Below, in pieces: positions 8,840 through 17,653 of a stretch of 64,000 bases of DNA. Origin of the DNA: Psychrobacter aquaticus CMS 56 (lineage in GTDB: Bacteria; Pseudomonadota; Gammaproteobacteria; Pseudomonadales; Moraxellaceae); contig NZ_AUSW01000019.1 in the NCBI RefSeq assembly GCF_000471625.1, positions 1 to 64,000 on the forward strand, written 5' to 3'. Positions within the stretch are counted from its first letter, which is position 1. Each line of letters starts with the position of its first letter. The translations under genes and the position numbers were made by a program. The notes beneath the pieces are model-generated. The model made no database searches. It was not told the DNA's origin and saw only the letters and a list, made by a program, of their open reading frames with translations.

Positions 8840-9883
8840 ATGCATGACGTTGTGCAAAACTACTATGGTAAAGAGCTACAAGGTACTGATGATCTAAAGA
8901 CCTCGGCGTGTTGTGATATCAGCAATATGCCTGAGTGGCTAAAGCCGCTACTGGCAAATATTCATGATGAGGTATTAAGCCGTTATTATGGCTGCGGACT
9001 GGTATGTCCTGCGCTGCTTGAAGGTTGCCGAATTTTGGACTTAGGAAGTGGTTCAGGCCGAGATGTCTATGCACTTGCGCAATTGGTTGGCGCGACGGGG
9101 CACGTAGTCGGTGTCGATATGACCGATGAACAGTTGGCAGTCGCCAAACAGCATCAAGACTATCATATCGATAAGTTTGGCTATGATAATGTGACGTTTT
9201 TGCACGGTTATATCGAAAAGTTAGATGAATTAGATCTTGCTGCTGGTAGCTTCGATATTATTGTCTCCAATTGCGTCATCAATTTATCACCAGACAAAGC
9301 GGCAGTGATGGCGAGTGTGCAGCGCTTACTTAAGCCGGGCGGTGAGTTTTATTTTTCTGATGTGTATGCTGATCGCCGTATCCCGCAACATCTGATTGAT
9401 GATCCAGTATTGTATGGCGAGTGTTTGAGCGGCGCGTTGTACTGGAAAGACTTTATAAGGCTGGCACGAGGGGCAGAGTTTTCAGACCCACGTCTGGTCG
9501 AGGATCGACCGCTTGAAATTACAGACCCCATACTGGCTGCCAAAATCGGTAATATACAGTTTTTCTCTGCCACTTATCGTTTATTTAAGATTGCAGCACT
9601 TGAAGATGCCTGTGAAGACTATGGACAAGCGGTAATATATAAAGGATCTATTGAGCAGTCGCCACATCGTTTTGATCTCGATAAGCATCATGCTATTGAG
9701 GCTGGTCGAGTATTTCCTGTGTGTGGTAACACCTTTCGCATGCTACAAGAATCCCGCTTTGCCCCGCATTTTGAATTTATCGGTGATGACAGCCGCCACT
9801 ACGGCATTTTTGCAGGTTGCGGTGAGCTGATGCCATTTCATCAAACTATGATGCCAGCAACTGGCTTGGGTGTTTGTTGTTAA
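8840..9883 (+). CDS. arsM: arsenite S-adenosylmethionine methyltransferase ArsM
   Basis: A 347-aa class I SAM-dependent methyltransferase that methylates As(III). The SAM-binding motif I is ILDLGSGSGRD (residues about 65-75) with VVGVDMTDEQL following. Candidate arsenic-binding cysteines include TSACC (24-25), C52/C56 near the motif, and the Cys of IVSNCVINL. The C-terminal region resembles long bacterial ArsM proteins with VIYKGSIEQSPHRFDLD. It has its own AAGGA site nine bases before ATG. It closes the arsS-glycosyltransferase-arsM set; methylated arsenic would be the substrate for ArsS. No arsR-like regulator is visible in the window. Confidence 0.93.
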   Translation: MHDVVQNYYGKELQGTDDLKTSACCDISNMPEWLKPLLANIHDEVLSRYYGCGLVCPALLEGCRILDLGSGSGRDVYALAQLVGATGHVVGVDMTDEQLAVAKQHQDYHIDKFGYDNVTFLHGYIEKLDELDLAAGSFDIIVSNCVINLSPDKAAVMASVQRLLKPGGEFYFSDVYADRRIPQHLIDDPVLYGECLSGALYWKDFIRLARGAEFSDPRLVEDRPLEITDPILAAKIGNIQFFSATYRLFKIAALEDACEDYGQAVIYKGSIEQSPHRFDLDKHHAIEAGRVFPVCGNTFRMLQESRFAPHFEFIGDDSRHYGIFAGCGELMPFHQTMMPATGLGVCC

Positions 9884-9985
9884 ACTGGTATAAGTTTTTC
9901 TAGCTTGCTGTGCCTTCGCAAACAGAGGCTGCGAAAAATTCATTCCAGTCCCGCTGGCTCGTTTTTATACTGAACTCACTATATA
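9883..9985. repeat. dispersed intergenic repeat, copy A
   Basis: A ~103-bp unit beginning at the arsM stop codon with AACTGGTATAA and ending TTTTATACTGAACTCACTATATA. The same ends and the internal blocks GCTTGCTGTGCCT and CATTCC-GTCCCGC recur at 34697-34813. The outer GGTATAA and TTATAC blocks are partly inverted, as in a miniature mobile or REP-like element. Copy A is shorter than copy B by about 14 bp in the middle. Confidence 0.75.
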
Positions 9986-10058
9986 CGGCTTAACATTACA
10001 AAAAGTTTGGCTTGTTGTATTATTTTAGGCTGGTATCTATTAAAACAGGTTTTATTAT

Positions 10059-10952
10059 TTAGGTTAACAATGCAGCCAATCTGATTTTGGTATGCTCATC
10101 CATCGCCTCTATAGGCGTGACCAATGCTTGTGCTAAAGCATTATGAGCGATTGAATCAGGTGATTCAGCGGCAATCAAAGCAACTGCTTCCTTAATGACT
10201 TTTTGAGCGTTTTCTGCATTTTTCATTAGATTTTTTATGGCGTAGTCGGCACTAACCGCTTCTTCGGTAGGATGCCAACAATCAAAATCTGTCACCAAAG
10301 CCAATGTCGCATAAGCTATGCTGGCTTCGCGTGCCAGTTTGGCTTCTGGCATATTGGTCATACCAATGACATCCGCCTGCATTTGACGATACCACTTTGA
10401 CTCTGCACGGGTTGAGAACTGCGGCCCTTCGATACAAATATAGGTCGCCTGCGGATGACAGGTTCCCTCATCAATCTCGGCTTTGTCATAGGCGCGTGTT
10501 AGGATATTTGCGAGAGCAGGGCATAGCGGGTCTGCCATCGATATATGAGCCACTGCACCCTCGCCGAAGAATGTACTCACTCGCTGCTTGGTCATATCAA
10601 TCATTTGATCTGGAACGACCATATCTAATGGTTTGAGTGGTTCTTGTAGAGAGCCAACCGCTGATACTGAGACGATATAACGTACGCCCAACGTCTTTAG
10701 TGCGTAGATATTGGCGCGATAAGGGACTTCAGACGGGGTCAGTTTATGTCCTTGACCATGCCGCGTCAAAAAAGCGACCGTTACGCCCTCTAATTCACCA
10801 AGGACAATGTCATCAGATGGACTACCATAAGGTGTTTGTATCGTCACGCTGCGTTTATTGGTCAGTGCTTGGATTTGATAAAGACCACTACCGCCAATGA
10901 CAGCAATGTCAGCAGACAATGCTGTTGAGGGTTCTATTGTAGATATTGTCAT
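10059..10952 (-). CDS. mtnP: S-methyl-5'-thioadenosine phosphorylase family protein
   Basis: A 297-aa purine nucleoside phosphorylase of the MTAP type. Seen: the phosphate-binding VIGGSGLY, FLTRHGQGHKLTPSEVPYRANI, VSVSAVGSL, the substrate-site VIGMTNMPEAKLAREA, and TDFDCWH with Asp residues typical of 6-aminopurine (adenine) specificity. The reaction would be MTA plus phosphate to adenine and methylthioribose-1-phosphate, in methionine salvage. It faces the arsenosugar cluster convergently, across repeat copy A. Because the arsenosugar intermediate is itself a 5'-modified deoxyadenosine, a role there is possible (inference). Methylthioinosine specificity cannot be fully excluded. Confidence 0.88.
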   Translation of the reverse strand: MTISTIEPSTALSADIAVIGGSGLYQIQALTNKRSVTIQTPYGSPSDDIVLGELEGVTVAFLTRHGQGHKLTPSEVPYRANIYALKTLGVRYIVSVSAVGSLQEPLKPLDMVVPDQMIDMTKQRVSTFFGEGAVAHISMADPLCPALANILTRAYDKAEIDEGTCHPQATYICIEGPQFSTRAESKWYRQMQADVIGMTNMPEAKLAREASIAYATLALVTDFDCWHPTEEAVSADYAIKNLMKNAENAQKVIKEAVALIAAESPDSIAHNALAQALVTPIEAMDEHTKIRLAALLT

Positions 10953-11255
10953 AAGAGTTATCCAAATTTGGTCATAAAAGACAACGGTGCTTTTTCATAT
11001 AAGAAAGTATTTTTTGGCTTAATTAGAGTGCGTTTTATAGGACATGCTATTAAAGTTAAAACTGAGACAAAATATAGCAGAACTTGAATGGTAATAAAAA
11101 TCAATTGGAAAGTACAATTCAGTTCTGTTGTGTCAATCAACACACTCTCATTTTTAGGTATTGAGATTTTAACAGATCACAAAAAAGGGTGAGTAACAAT
11201 GTCTGTTATTCACCCTCTATATTCTTAGCTAATAGCTTAATAGTCAAACTATCAA
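10953..11255. other. intergenic region between mtnP and lipA
   Basis: About 300 bp upstream of mtnP (leftward) and downstream of lipA (leftward). It holds the lipA terminator at 11181-11216. Apart from that I see only AT-rich sequence and no coding frame of interest. Confidence 0.5.
11181..11216 (-). terminator. intrinsic terminator of lipA
   Basis: Stem GGGTGAGTAACA (11187-11198) pairs with TGTTATTCACCC (11204-11215) with a single G-U wobble; on the minus strand the stem is followed by a run of six T. It lies 40 bp past the lipA stop. Confidence 0.85.
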
Positions 11256-12299
11256 TTAACAGCCAAGTTTACCTTCAGCTTCCAATGCCTTTTTGCTACG
11301 GATTGGGGCTGGGCAATCTTCGCCATAGTACTGGCGATCAGCGAAGTAACTTGAGCGTACCATTGGGCCTGCCCAAATGCTAAAGAAACCAATCTTTTTG
11401 CCGTAATCCATATAACGCTGGAACTCGTCTGGATGGACATAACGATCAACGGGCGCGTGGTTTTTACTCGGTTGTAAATATTGACCAACCGTGATCATAT
11501 CAACGTTATGCGCCTTCAAATCATCAAGCAAAGCATAGATTTCTTCTTCAGTTTCACCAAGACCGACCATAAAACCGCACTTGGTAGCGATGTCAGGACG
11601 GCGCTCTTTATAAAGCTTGAGCAAATCGAGTGAATGCTGATAGTCAGAACCCGGACGGAAAGCTTTGTACAGACGTGGCACGGTTTCGATATTGTGGTTA
11701 AACACATCGGGCGGTGTTTCTGTCAGCAAATCCAAGGCGATATCCATACGACCACGGAAATCTGGTACCAGTATTTCAATCAAGCAGTTGGGGCTAAGGG
11801 CTCTTGATTCATTGAGTACTTCTACAAAATGGCCAGCGCCGCCATCTTTGAGATCATCGCGATCCACAGAAGTAATGACGGCATATTTTAGCTGTAAGCC
11901 TAAAATAGTCTCAGCAGTATGACGCGGTTCATCAGCATCTAGCGCGTTCGGGCGACCATGTCCGACATCACAAAATGGGCAGCGACGCGTACAGATATCG
12001 CCCATAATCATAAAGGTCGCCGTGCCATCAGCAAAGCACTGCGGCAGGTTAGGGCAAGCCGCTTCCTCGCAGACGGTATAAAGCTTTTGCTCACGCAAGG
12101 TGGCTTTGATACGTGCCACTTCAGCTGGTGACGACATTTTTACCCGAATCCAATCCGGCTTTTTCTTGGCCTCGACGGTCGGGATAACTTTAATTGGGAT
12201 ACGCGCAACTTTATCGTAGCCGCGTAGCTTTTCGCCTTGAATGGCTTTTTTCGGTTTGGCCTTAGCAGCAGGCACATGGGTTTGTACGGCAGTTGTCAT
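11256..12299 (-). CDS. lipA: lipoyl synthase
   Basis: A 347-aa radical SAM enzyme that inserts two sulfurs into octanoyl groups on lipoyl domains. The auxiliary cluster motif is [12 protein letters not shown] (C-x4-C-x5-C), the radical SAM motif is CTRRCPFC (C-x3-C-x2-C), and the C-terminal RSSYFAD carries the conserved Ser ligand. The length fits the family, with a longer Lys/Ala-rich N-terminus. No lipB is adjacent. The ATG at 12299 is preceded by AAGAGA, and a hairpin sits just upstream (12316-12337), which could affect initiation. It ends at a strong terminator. Confidence 0.97.
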   Translation of the reverse strand: MTTAVQTHVPAAKAKPKKAIQGEKLRGYDKVARIPIKVIPTVEAKKKPDWIRVKMSSPAEVARIKATLREQKLYTVCEEAACPNLPQCFADGTATFMIMGDICTRRCPFCDVGHGRPNALDADEPRHTAETILGLQLKYAVITSVDRDDLKDGGAGHFVEVLNESRALSPNCLIEILVPDFRGRMDIALDLLTETPPDVFNHNIETVPRLYKAFRPGSDYQHSLDLLKLYKERRPDIATKCGFMVGLGETEEEIYALLDDLKAHNVDMITVGQYLQPSKNHAPVDRYVHPDEFQRYMDYGKKIGFFSIWAGPMVRSSYFADRQYYGEDCPAPIRSKKALEAEGKLGC

Positions 12300-12315
12300 A
12301 ATAGAATTATCTCTT

Positions 12316-12337
12316 AACCCTTTATGGTATAAGGGTT
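12316..12337 (-). promoter_or_regulatory. hairpin in the lipA leader
   Basis: AACCCTT and AAGGGTT arms with an 8-base loop lie immediately upstream of the AAGAGA ribosome site of lipA. It could occlude or stabilise the start region. There is no T-run, so it is not a terminator. Function is unknown. Confidence 0.4.
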
Positions 12338-12690
12338 TATGGAATTATCAGAATGTTTTATGAGTGGAAGTATTATAACAGAAATGTGGGCGTCAATTTT
12401 TAATCAATATTGTTAAGACTACTACGATTCGTCCGATGACCATAGTTTTAAATATCTATATCAATATTTAACTCATTCACTATATCTATGGCTGTGTGAA
12501 ATGCTTTTCGACTTTCTAGGACAATCGCACCGTTATGAATGACACCATGGATATAACCCCTAAAATCGGGTCACTAAGCCATGTTATCAAAACAGTGTTT
12601 GAGTGTTTTAGAGAAACATATAACCCTCATATGGTGTTTGCTTACGTATAAAGCAAGTTTTTATTGAGAAGAGCAAGGAGGGAAATACCA

Positions 12691-12738
12691 GTGATAATAA
12701 AATGTGCAATGATATTATTGATGGGACTATTTTTATAA
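12691..12738 (+). CDS. possible 15-codon hydrophobic peptide ORF with strong ribosome site
   Basis: AAGGAGG at 12675-12681 is one of the best Shine-Dalgarno sequences in the window, and nine bases later a GTG opens the frame VIIKCAMILLMGLFL followed by TAA (12736-12738). The peptide is almost entirely hydrophobic, like a truncated signal peptide or a small membrane peptide. It lies about 170 bp before acnB on the same strand. It could be a real small protein, an acnB leader peptide, or the preserved start of a decayed gene. Without conservation data this stays tentative. Confidence 0.3.
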   Translation: MIIKCAMILLMGLFL

Positions 12739-12910
12739 TAAATGTTGGATATGGCCTTACTATGAGCCTTTTCAGAGCTGAGCCATTAACATTTAGAACG
12801 TTTTACGCTATGATTGCAAGAATCATTATTTCATCTAGTACACAGACGCAGGCAGTCATGCTGACTACCCACGTAATGTGCTAAATCCCCAACTAACGAG
12901 GACGACTATT

Positions 12911-15514
12911 GTGTTAGAAGCTTATCGTAAACATGTCGAAGAACGTGCTGAGCTCGGAACTGTACCGCTACCACTGAACGAAAAACAAGTAGCAGAATTG
13001 GTTGAACTATTAAAGAACCCACCAGCAGGCGAAGACGCATTTTTGATGAACCTGCTAGAAAACCGTATTCCTGCGGGCGTTGACCAAGCGGCTTACGTTA
13101 AAGCAGCATTTTTGGCAGCTATCCTTAAGGGTGAAGCATCATCTTCCCTTGTTAGCAAGCAAAAAGCCGTTGAAATCTTGGGCACGATGCAAGGTGGTTA
13201 TAATGTTCAGCCATTGGTCGCTGCACTAGATGACGCCGATGTTGCACAAGACGCTGCTGAAGCATTGAAAAAAACGCTATTGGTATTTGATGCCTTCAAT
13301 GACGTGACTGAAAAAGCGGAAGCGGGCAATACGATTGCAAAAGAAGTCGTTCAATCATGGGCGGATGCTGAGTGGTTTTTGAACCGCGCTGCTGTACCAG
13401 AAAAAACTACTTACACAACTTTTAAAGTCACTGGCGAAACCAATACGGATGACTTGTCACCTGCGCAAGACGCGTGGAGTCGCCCTGACATTCCATTGCA
13501 TTCATTGGCCATGCACAAAAACTCTCGTGATGGCATCAATGCTGACGAAGAGGGCGTTGTCGGTCCAATGAAGCAGATCGAAGCGTTGAAAGAAAAAGGT
13601 CATCCGCTTGCTTATGTGGGTGATGTTGTTGGTACTGGTTCTAGCCGCAAGTCTGCGACCAACTCAGTACTCTGGCTCATGGGTGATGATATCCCTAACG
13701 TACCAAACAAACGTGGTGGTGGCCTAGTACTTGGTAACAATATCGCTCCTATCTTCTTTAACACCATGGAAGATTCTGGCGCATTGCCAATCGAAAAAGT
13801 AGCCGTTGATAACCTAAACATGGGTGATGTGTTTGATATCTATCCGTATGAAGGCAAAATCACCAAGCATGACTCTGACGAAGTGCTATCAACATTTACA
13901 CTGAACTCGCCAACATTGCTTGACGAAGTGCGTGCTGGTGGCCGTATTCCACTAATCGTTGGTCGCGGTTTGACCAATCGTGCTCGTGAATATATGGGTC
14001 TTGGACATTCTGACATCTTTGCTAAGCCAGAAGAGCCAGCTGATACGGGTAAAGGCTTCACCCTTGCACAAAAAATGGTTGGTAAAGCTTGTGGCCTTGA
14101 AGGCGTACGTCCTGGTATGTACTGTGAGCCTAAGATGACCACCGTTGGTAGTCAGGATACGACTGGTCCAATGACCCGTGATGAGCTAAAAGACTTGGCA
14201 TGTTTGGGTTTCCAAGCAGACCTAGTGATGCAGTCATTCTGTCACACGGCGGCTTATCCAAAGCCAGTTGACGTTGAAACTCAGCACACACTACCTGACT
14301 TTATTATGAACCGTGGCGGTGTAAGCTTACGTCCAGGTGATGGTATCATTCACTCATGGTTGAACCGTATGCTACTTCCAGATACTGTCGGTACTGGTGG
14401 TGACTCGCATACGCGTTTCCCAATGGGTATTTCATTCCCAGCGGGTTCTGGTCTGGTTGCCTTTGCCGCTGCGACTGGTGTGATGCCACTTGATATGCCT
14501 GAGTCTGTTCGTGTTCGTTTTGTTGGTGAGCGTCAAGCGGGTATTACGCTACGTGACTTAGTCCATGCGATTCCTTATCAAGCGATCAAAGAAGGTTTAT
14601 TGACTGTTGATAAGAAAGGCAAAATCAACGAATTCAACGGCCGTATTCTTGAAATCGAAGGTCTAGAAGACTTGACCGCTGAGCAAGCATTTGAGCTATC
14701 TGATGCGTCAGCTGAGCGTAGTGCTGCTGGTTGTACCATCACGCTATCTGAAGCGTCAGTGACTGAGTACTTAAACTCAAACATCACGCTACTAAAGTGG
14801 ATGATCTCAGAAGGATATGGCGATGCCCGTACGATCAGTCGCCGTATTGAGCAAATGCAAGAATGGCTAGCGAAACCAAGCCTACTACGTGCTGACGAAG
14901 ACGCTGAATACGCTATTGATATGACGATTGATATGAGCACGATTAAAGAGCCAATTCTTTGCTGCCCGAACGATCCAGATGATGCAAAAACCTTGGCTGA
15001 TGTCGCTGGTGATACCATTGACGAAGTATTCATCGGTTCATGTATGACCAACATCGGTCACTTCCGTGCCGCTGGTAAATTGCTACAAGACGTACCAGCT
15101 GGTAGCCTCAAGACTCGTCTATGGATTGCACCGCCAACCAAAATGGATGCGCGTCAGTTGATGGAAGAAGGGTATTACAACATCTATGCTCAAGCCGGCG
15201 CTCGTACTGAAATGCCAGGGTGTTCACTATGTATGGGTAACCAAGCACGTATCGCACCGAAGTCTACGGCGGTATCAACGTCAACTCGTAACTTCCCGAA
15301 CCGTCTTGGTCAAGGCGCCAACGTATACCTAGCGTCTGCCGAGCTTGCAGCCGTGGCAGCAGTACTTGGTAAATTGCCAACGAACGAAGAATATCAGCAG
15401 TATGCTGGCATGCTTAACAGCATGGGCGATGAAGTGTATCAATACATGAACTTCGACCGTATGGAAGACTATACTGAAGAAGCAGATAAGATTAATGTCG
15501 CTCAATTGACCTAA
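12911..15514 (+). CDS. acnB: bifunctional aconitate hydratase 2 / 2-methylisocitrate dehydratase
   Basis: An 867-aa aconitase of the AcnB type, interconverting citrate and isocitrate in the TCA cycle. The N-terminal HEAT-like domain (to about residue 160) is followed by the swivel domain and then the catalytic domains, the AcnB order. The [4Fe-4S] ligands are the Cys in [13 protein letters not shown] and the pair in [22 protein letters not shown] is the substrate region. The frame is open upstream to an ATG at 12878, but GTG 12911 ([15 protein letters not shown]) has AACGAGGA eight bases upstream and matches the AcnB N-terminus. A strong terminator follows. Confidence 0.97.
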   Translation: MLEAYRKHVEERAELGTVPLPLNEKQVAELVELLKNPPAGEDAFLMNLLENRIPAGVDQAAYVKAAFLAAILKGEASSSLVSKQKAVEILGTMQGGYNVQPLVAALDDADVAQDAAEALKKTLLVFDAFNDVTEKAEAGNTIAKEVVQSWADAEWFLNRAAVPEKTTYTTFKVTGETNTDDLSPAQDAWSRPDIPLHSLAMHKNSRDGINADEEGVVGPMKQIEALKEKGHPLAYVGDVVGTGSSRKSATNSVLWLMGDDIPNVPNKRGGGLVLGNNIAPIFFNTMEDSGALPIEKVAVDNLNMGDVFDIYPYEGKITKHDSDEVLSTFTLNSPTLLDEVRAGGRIPLIVGRGLTNRAREYMGLGHSDIFAKPEEPADTGKGFTLAQKMVGKACGLEGVRPGMYCEPKMTTVGSQDTTGPMTRDELKDLACLGFQADLVMQSFCHTAAYPKPVDVETQHTLPDFIMNRGGVSLRPGDGIIHSWLNRMLLPDTVGTGGDSHTRFPMGISFPAGSGLVAFAAATGVMPLDMPESVRVRFVGERQAGITLRDLVHAIPYQAIKEGLLTVDKKGKINEFNGRILEIEGLEDLTAEQAFELSDASAERSAAGCTITLSEASVTEYLNSNITLLKWMISEGYGDARTISRRIEQMQEWLAKPSLLRADEDAEYAIDMTIDMSTIKEPILCCPNDPDDAKTLADVAGDTIDEVFIGSCMTNIGHFRAAGKLLQDVPAGSLKTRLWIAPPTKMDARQLMEEGYYNIYAQAGARTEMPGCSLCMGNQARIAPKSTAVSTSTRNFPNRLGQGANVYLASAELAAVAAVLGKLPTNEEYQQYAGMLNSMGDEVYQYMNFDRMEDYTEEADKINVAQLT

Positions 15515-15547
15515 TAGCTAATCTGAAAATGTTTTTAAGTTTTAAAG

Positions 15548-15580
15548 AAAACCCCGTATCGTCATGATGCGGGGTTTTTT
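15548..15580 (+). terminator. intrinsic terminator of acnB
   Basis: AAAACCCCG pairs with CGGGGTTTT around a partly palindromic loop, followed by TTTTTT. It sits 33 bp after the acnB stop and could also serve the convergent enoyl-CoA hydratase gene. Confidence 0.9.
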
Positions 15581-15620
15581 ATTATGATCTGCTATTTTTA
15601 AATGAAGCTATAATAACGTT

Positions 15621-16418
15621 TTACTTACCCTGATAGACTGGCTTACGCTTTTCTATAAAGGCGCTGACTCCTTCTATAAAATCATCAGTTTTTGCCATCA
15701 TGGTCTGTTGTTCAACCTCCATATCTAAGGCTTCGTTCAAACCGGCAAAAGCGTGTACATTGAACATATGCTTCATAGAAGCCAAAGCTTTACTTGGTAA
15801 TTGGCTTAATCGCAAGGCCAATGCTTGTACAGTGGCGTCTAGCTCATCAGCACTAACGACGTTATTCACAAGATTTAAGCGCGCCATATCGTCTGCTTTG
15901 AGTTTGTCACCTAGCATCACAAGCTCAGTGGCTTTTGCCGTACCAACCAGTTGATTTAACAAATAAATACCACCAGCATCTGGAATTAAGCCAATATTAA
16001 CAAAGGCTTGAACAAACTTTGCGTTGTCTGCTGTAATACGAAAGTCGCAAGTGAGCGCCAAGTTCATGCCCGCACCAGCGACCGCGCCTTCTAGTTTGGC
16101 AATGATCGGTTTATGGACATGACGCAATTTTAAACTGACTTCTCCTGCGCCCTCTACCATCCCTTTTAGTTTATTAGAAACAATGTCCTTGTCCAATCCT
16201 TCAGACAACATCTCTTTAATATCACCGCCACTTGAAAAATTACCACCAGACCCTTGTAAAATAATGACCCGTACCTGATCATCGGCTGCTGCTGCATCCA
16301 GCGCTTTTAATACGTTGTTTTTCAAAGGCGTCCCAAAAGCATTTAAGCTTTTTGGATCGTTAAAAGTAATGGTAGCAATGTGCTGGTCAACTTGATAATC
16401 GACTATAGGCTGTGACAT
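15621..16418 (-). CDS. enoyl-CoA hydratase/isomerase family protein
   Basis: A 265-aa crotonase-fold protein. Recognised are LNAFGTPLKNNVLKAL, the oxyanion-hole segments GSGGNFSSGGDIKEM and LEGAVAGAGMNLALTCDFRI, and FVNIGLIPDAGGIYLL. It most resembles the PaaG-like isomerase/hydratase group acting on acyl-CoA, including beta-oxidation and phenylacetyl-CoA routes. The position after AGGIYLL (Asp before AGG rather than Glu) may indicate isomerase rather than classical hydratase activity. The start has AAAGGA. It is monocistronic and convergent with acnB, so the context does not fix the substrate. Confidence 0.85.
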   Translation of the reverse strand: MSQPIVDYQVDQHIATITFNDPKSLNAFGTPLKNNVLKALDAAAADDQVRVIILQGSGGNFSSGGDIKEMLSEGLDKDIVSNKLKGMVEGAGEVSLKLRHVHKPIIAKLEGAVAGAGMNLALTCDFRITADNAKFVQAFVNIGLIPDAGGIYLLNQLVGTAKATELVMLGDKLKADDMARLNLVNNVVSADELDATVQALALRLSQLPSKALASMKHMFNVHAFAGLNEALDMEVEQQTMMAKTDDFIEGVSAFIEKRKPVYQGK

Positions 16419-16718
16419 TCTATATTCCTTTAATGGTTTATTATTTATGCTGATTACTATAGCAGCTTGCCATGATTATAAAAGCGGGTTTTGTGGGCGC
16501 TTAAGACATTTAGCGGTGCTGGTCATGTGCTTCAAATTGCAGTGTAAATCTGTAGTATGAGCTTAAGTACAAAATTATAATAATTGGCTCGATAAAGGTG
16601 GATGAGTCACAAAAAGGGTATTCGGTAGCGTATTAATGGATTATGCTAAGAGGCAAGCTGAGCGTGACAGAATGATATCATGCAATGCACAAATCTTTAA
16701 TCAAACAAGGAAGTGGTT
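16419..16718. other. divergent spacer with a perfect -10 hexamer
   Basis: About 300 bp between the enoyl-CoA hydratase gene and the alpha/beta hydrolase gene. TATAAT occurs at 16576-16581 on the plus strand, but no recognisable -35 lies at the right distance. Otherwise nothing specific is seen. Confidence 0.4.
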
Positions 16719-17531
16719 ATGCCAACGATAAAAATTAACGATGTCGATATCTATTATGAAGACAGCGCGCCAAATGATGTGCAAAAGCCAGTAATGGTGT
16801 TTGCCCATGGCCTACTATGGAACACGCGGATGTATGATAAGCAAGTTGCGCACTTTCAAGAAGACTATCGTTGTATTGCTTTTGACTTTCGTGGACAAGG
16901 GCAGTCGCAGATGACCAAGTCGGGTTATGACATGGAGACGCTCACTGAGGATACACTAGAGTTGCTTGATGCACTTAATATTGAGAAGTGTCACTTTGTC
17001 GGATTATCCATGGGCGGCTTTATCGCGCAGCGCATTGCAATTAAGCGTCCTGAGTTGCTGCTGTCGCTCACGCTTTTAGAAACGTCCGCTGACCCAGAAG
17101 ATCCCAAAAACGTGCCGCAATATCGCAAGCTGGTCAAAGCCATTCGCTGGTTGGGTATTAAGCGCGTGAGCAGCAAGGTTATGCCTATTATGTTCGGCAG
17201 TACTTTTTTAGCAGATAACTTGCGTAAATCTGATCGCAAACAGTGGCTCACGATGCTACAAGGCAATCGCAAAGGTGGGGTGGTGAAGGCGACGATGGGT
17301 GTCATTGAGCGGTCAGGCACTTATGAGCAGCTGGGTAATATCACCACACCGACCCTCATCATCGTGGGTGATGAAGATGCCGCCACGCCTTATGCAAAGT
17401 CTGAACGTATGCATTTTGCGATTGCAGGCTCAAAGCTTGCGGTTATCAAAGGCGCTGGTCATACGTCAACAGTAGAGGAGCCAGAACAAGTCAATCGAGT
17501 GATACGTCAGTTTTTAGAAAATTGTGTGTAA
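16719..17531 (+). CDS. alpha/beta fold hydrolase (3-oxoadipate enol-lactonase-like)
   Basis: A 270-aa alpha/beta hydrolase with nucleophile elbow GLSMGG, acid region VGDEDAATP and catalytic His in KGAGHTSTVEEPE. The overall pattern resembles the PcaD/RsbQ/haloperoxidase-like group. No signal peptide is evident. ATG 16719 is chosen because AAGGAAG lies at 16707-16713, leaving about five bases; the upstream GTG at 16713 falls on the ribosome site itself. Single-gene transcript ending in a strong terminator. No aromatic-degradation genes are nearby, so the substrate is unknown. Confidence 0.8.
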   Translation: MPTIKINDVDIYYEDSAPNDVQKPVMVFAHGLLWNTRMYDKQVAHFQEDYRCIAFDFRGQGQSQMTKSGYDMETLTEDTLELLDALNIEKCHFVGLSMGGFIAQRIAIKRPELLLSLTLLETSADPEDPKNVPQYRKLVKAIRWLGIKRVSSKVMPIMFGSTFLADNLRKSDRKQWLTMLQGNRKGGVVKATMGVIERSGTYEQLGNITTPTLIIVGDEDAATPYAKSERMHFAIAGSKLAVIKGAGHTSTVEEPEQVNRVIRQFLENCV

Positions 17532-17576
17532 AGTATTGAGTAATACTCCTTAGCTTTTAGCATTCAATACTGAATG

Positions 17577-17613
17577 AAAAGGCCGCTATCACATCATGAT
17601 GGCGGCCTTTTTT
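17577..17613. terminator. bidirectional intrinsic terminator
   Basis: GGCCGC (17581-17586) pairs with GCGGCC (17602-17607), flanked by AAAA on the left and TTTTTTT on the right. It separates the hydrolase gene from the converging end of the Ter biosynthetic operon and could stop transcripts from both sides. Confidence 0.9.
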
Positions 17614-17653
17614 TGCAAATTTTTTGTCAGTATAGAGGCTAATTATGGGATCG

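Larger units (their letters stand above)
12300..12910. other. long spacer between divergent lipA and acnB
   Basis: About 610 bp carrying the leaders of lipA (leftward) and acnB (rightward). Two items stand out: a hairpin next to the lipA ribosome site (12316-12337) and a strong Shine-Dalgarno with a 15-codon hydrophobic ORF (12675-12738). A longer frame at 12702-12884 has no ribosome site and is not supported. Confidence 0.5.

Noticed and set aside
12702-12884. 60-codon reading frame upstream of acnB
   Set aside because: No ribosome site at its ATG, runs to just before acnB, and the peptide looks like read-through of a spacer; the strong ribosome site nearby serves a different frame.
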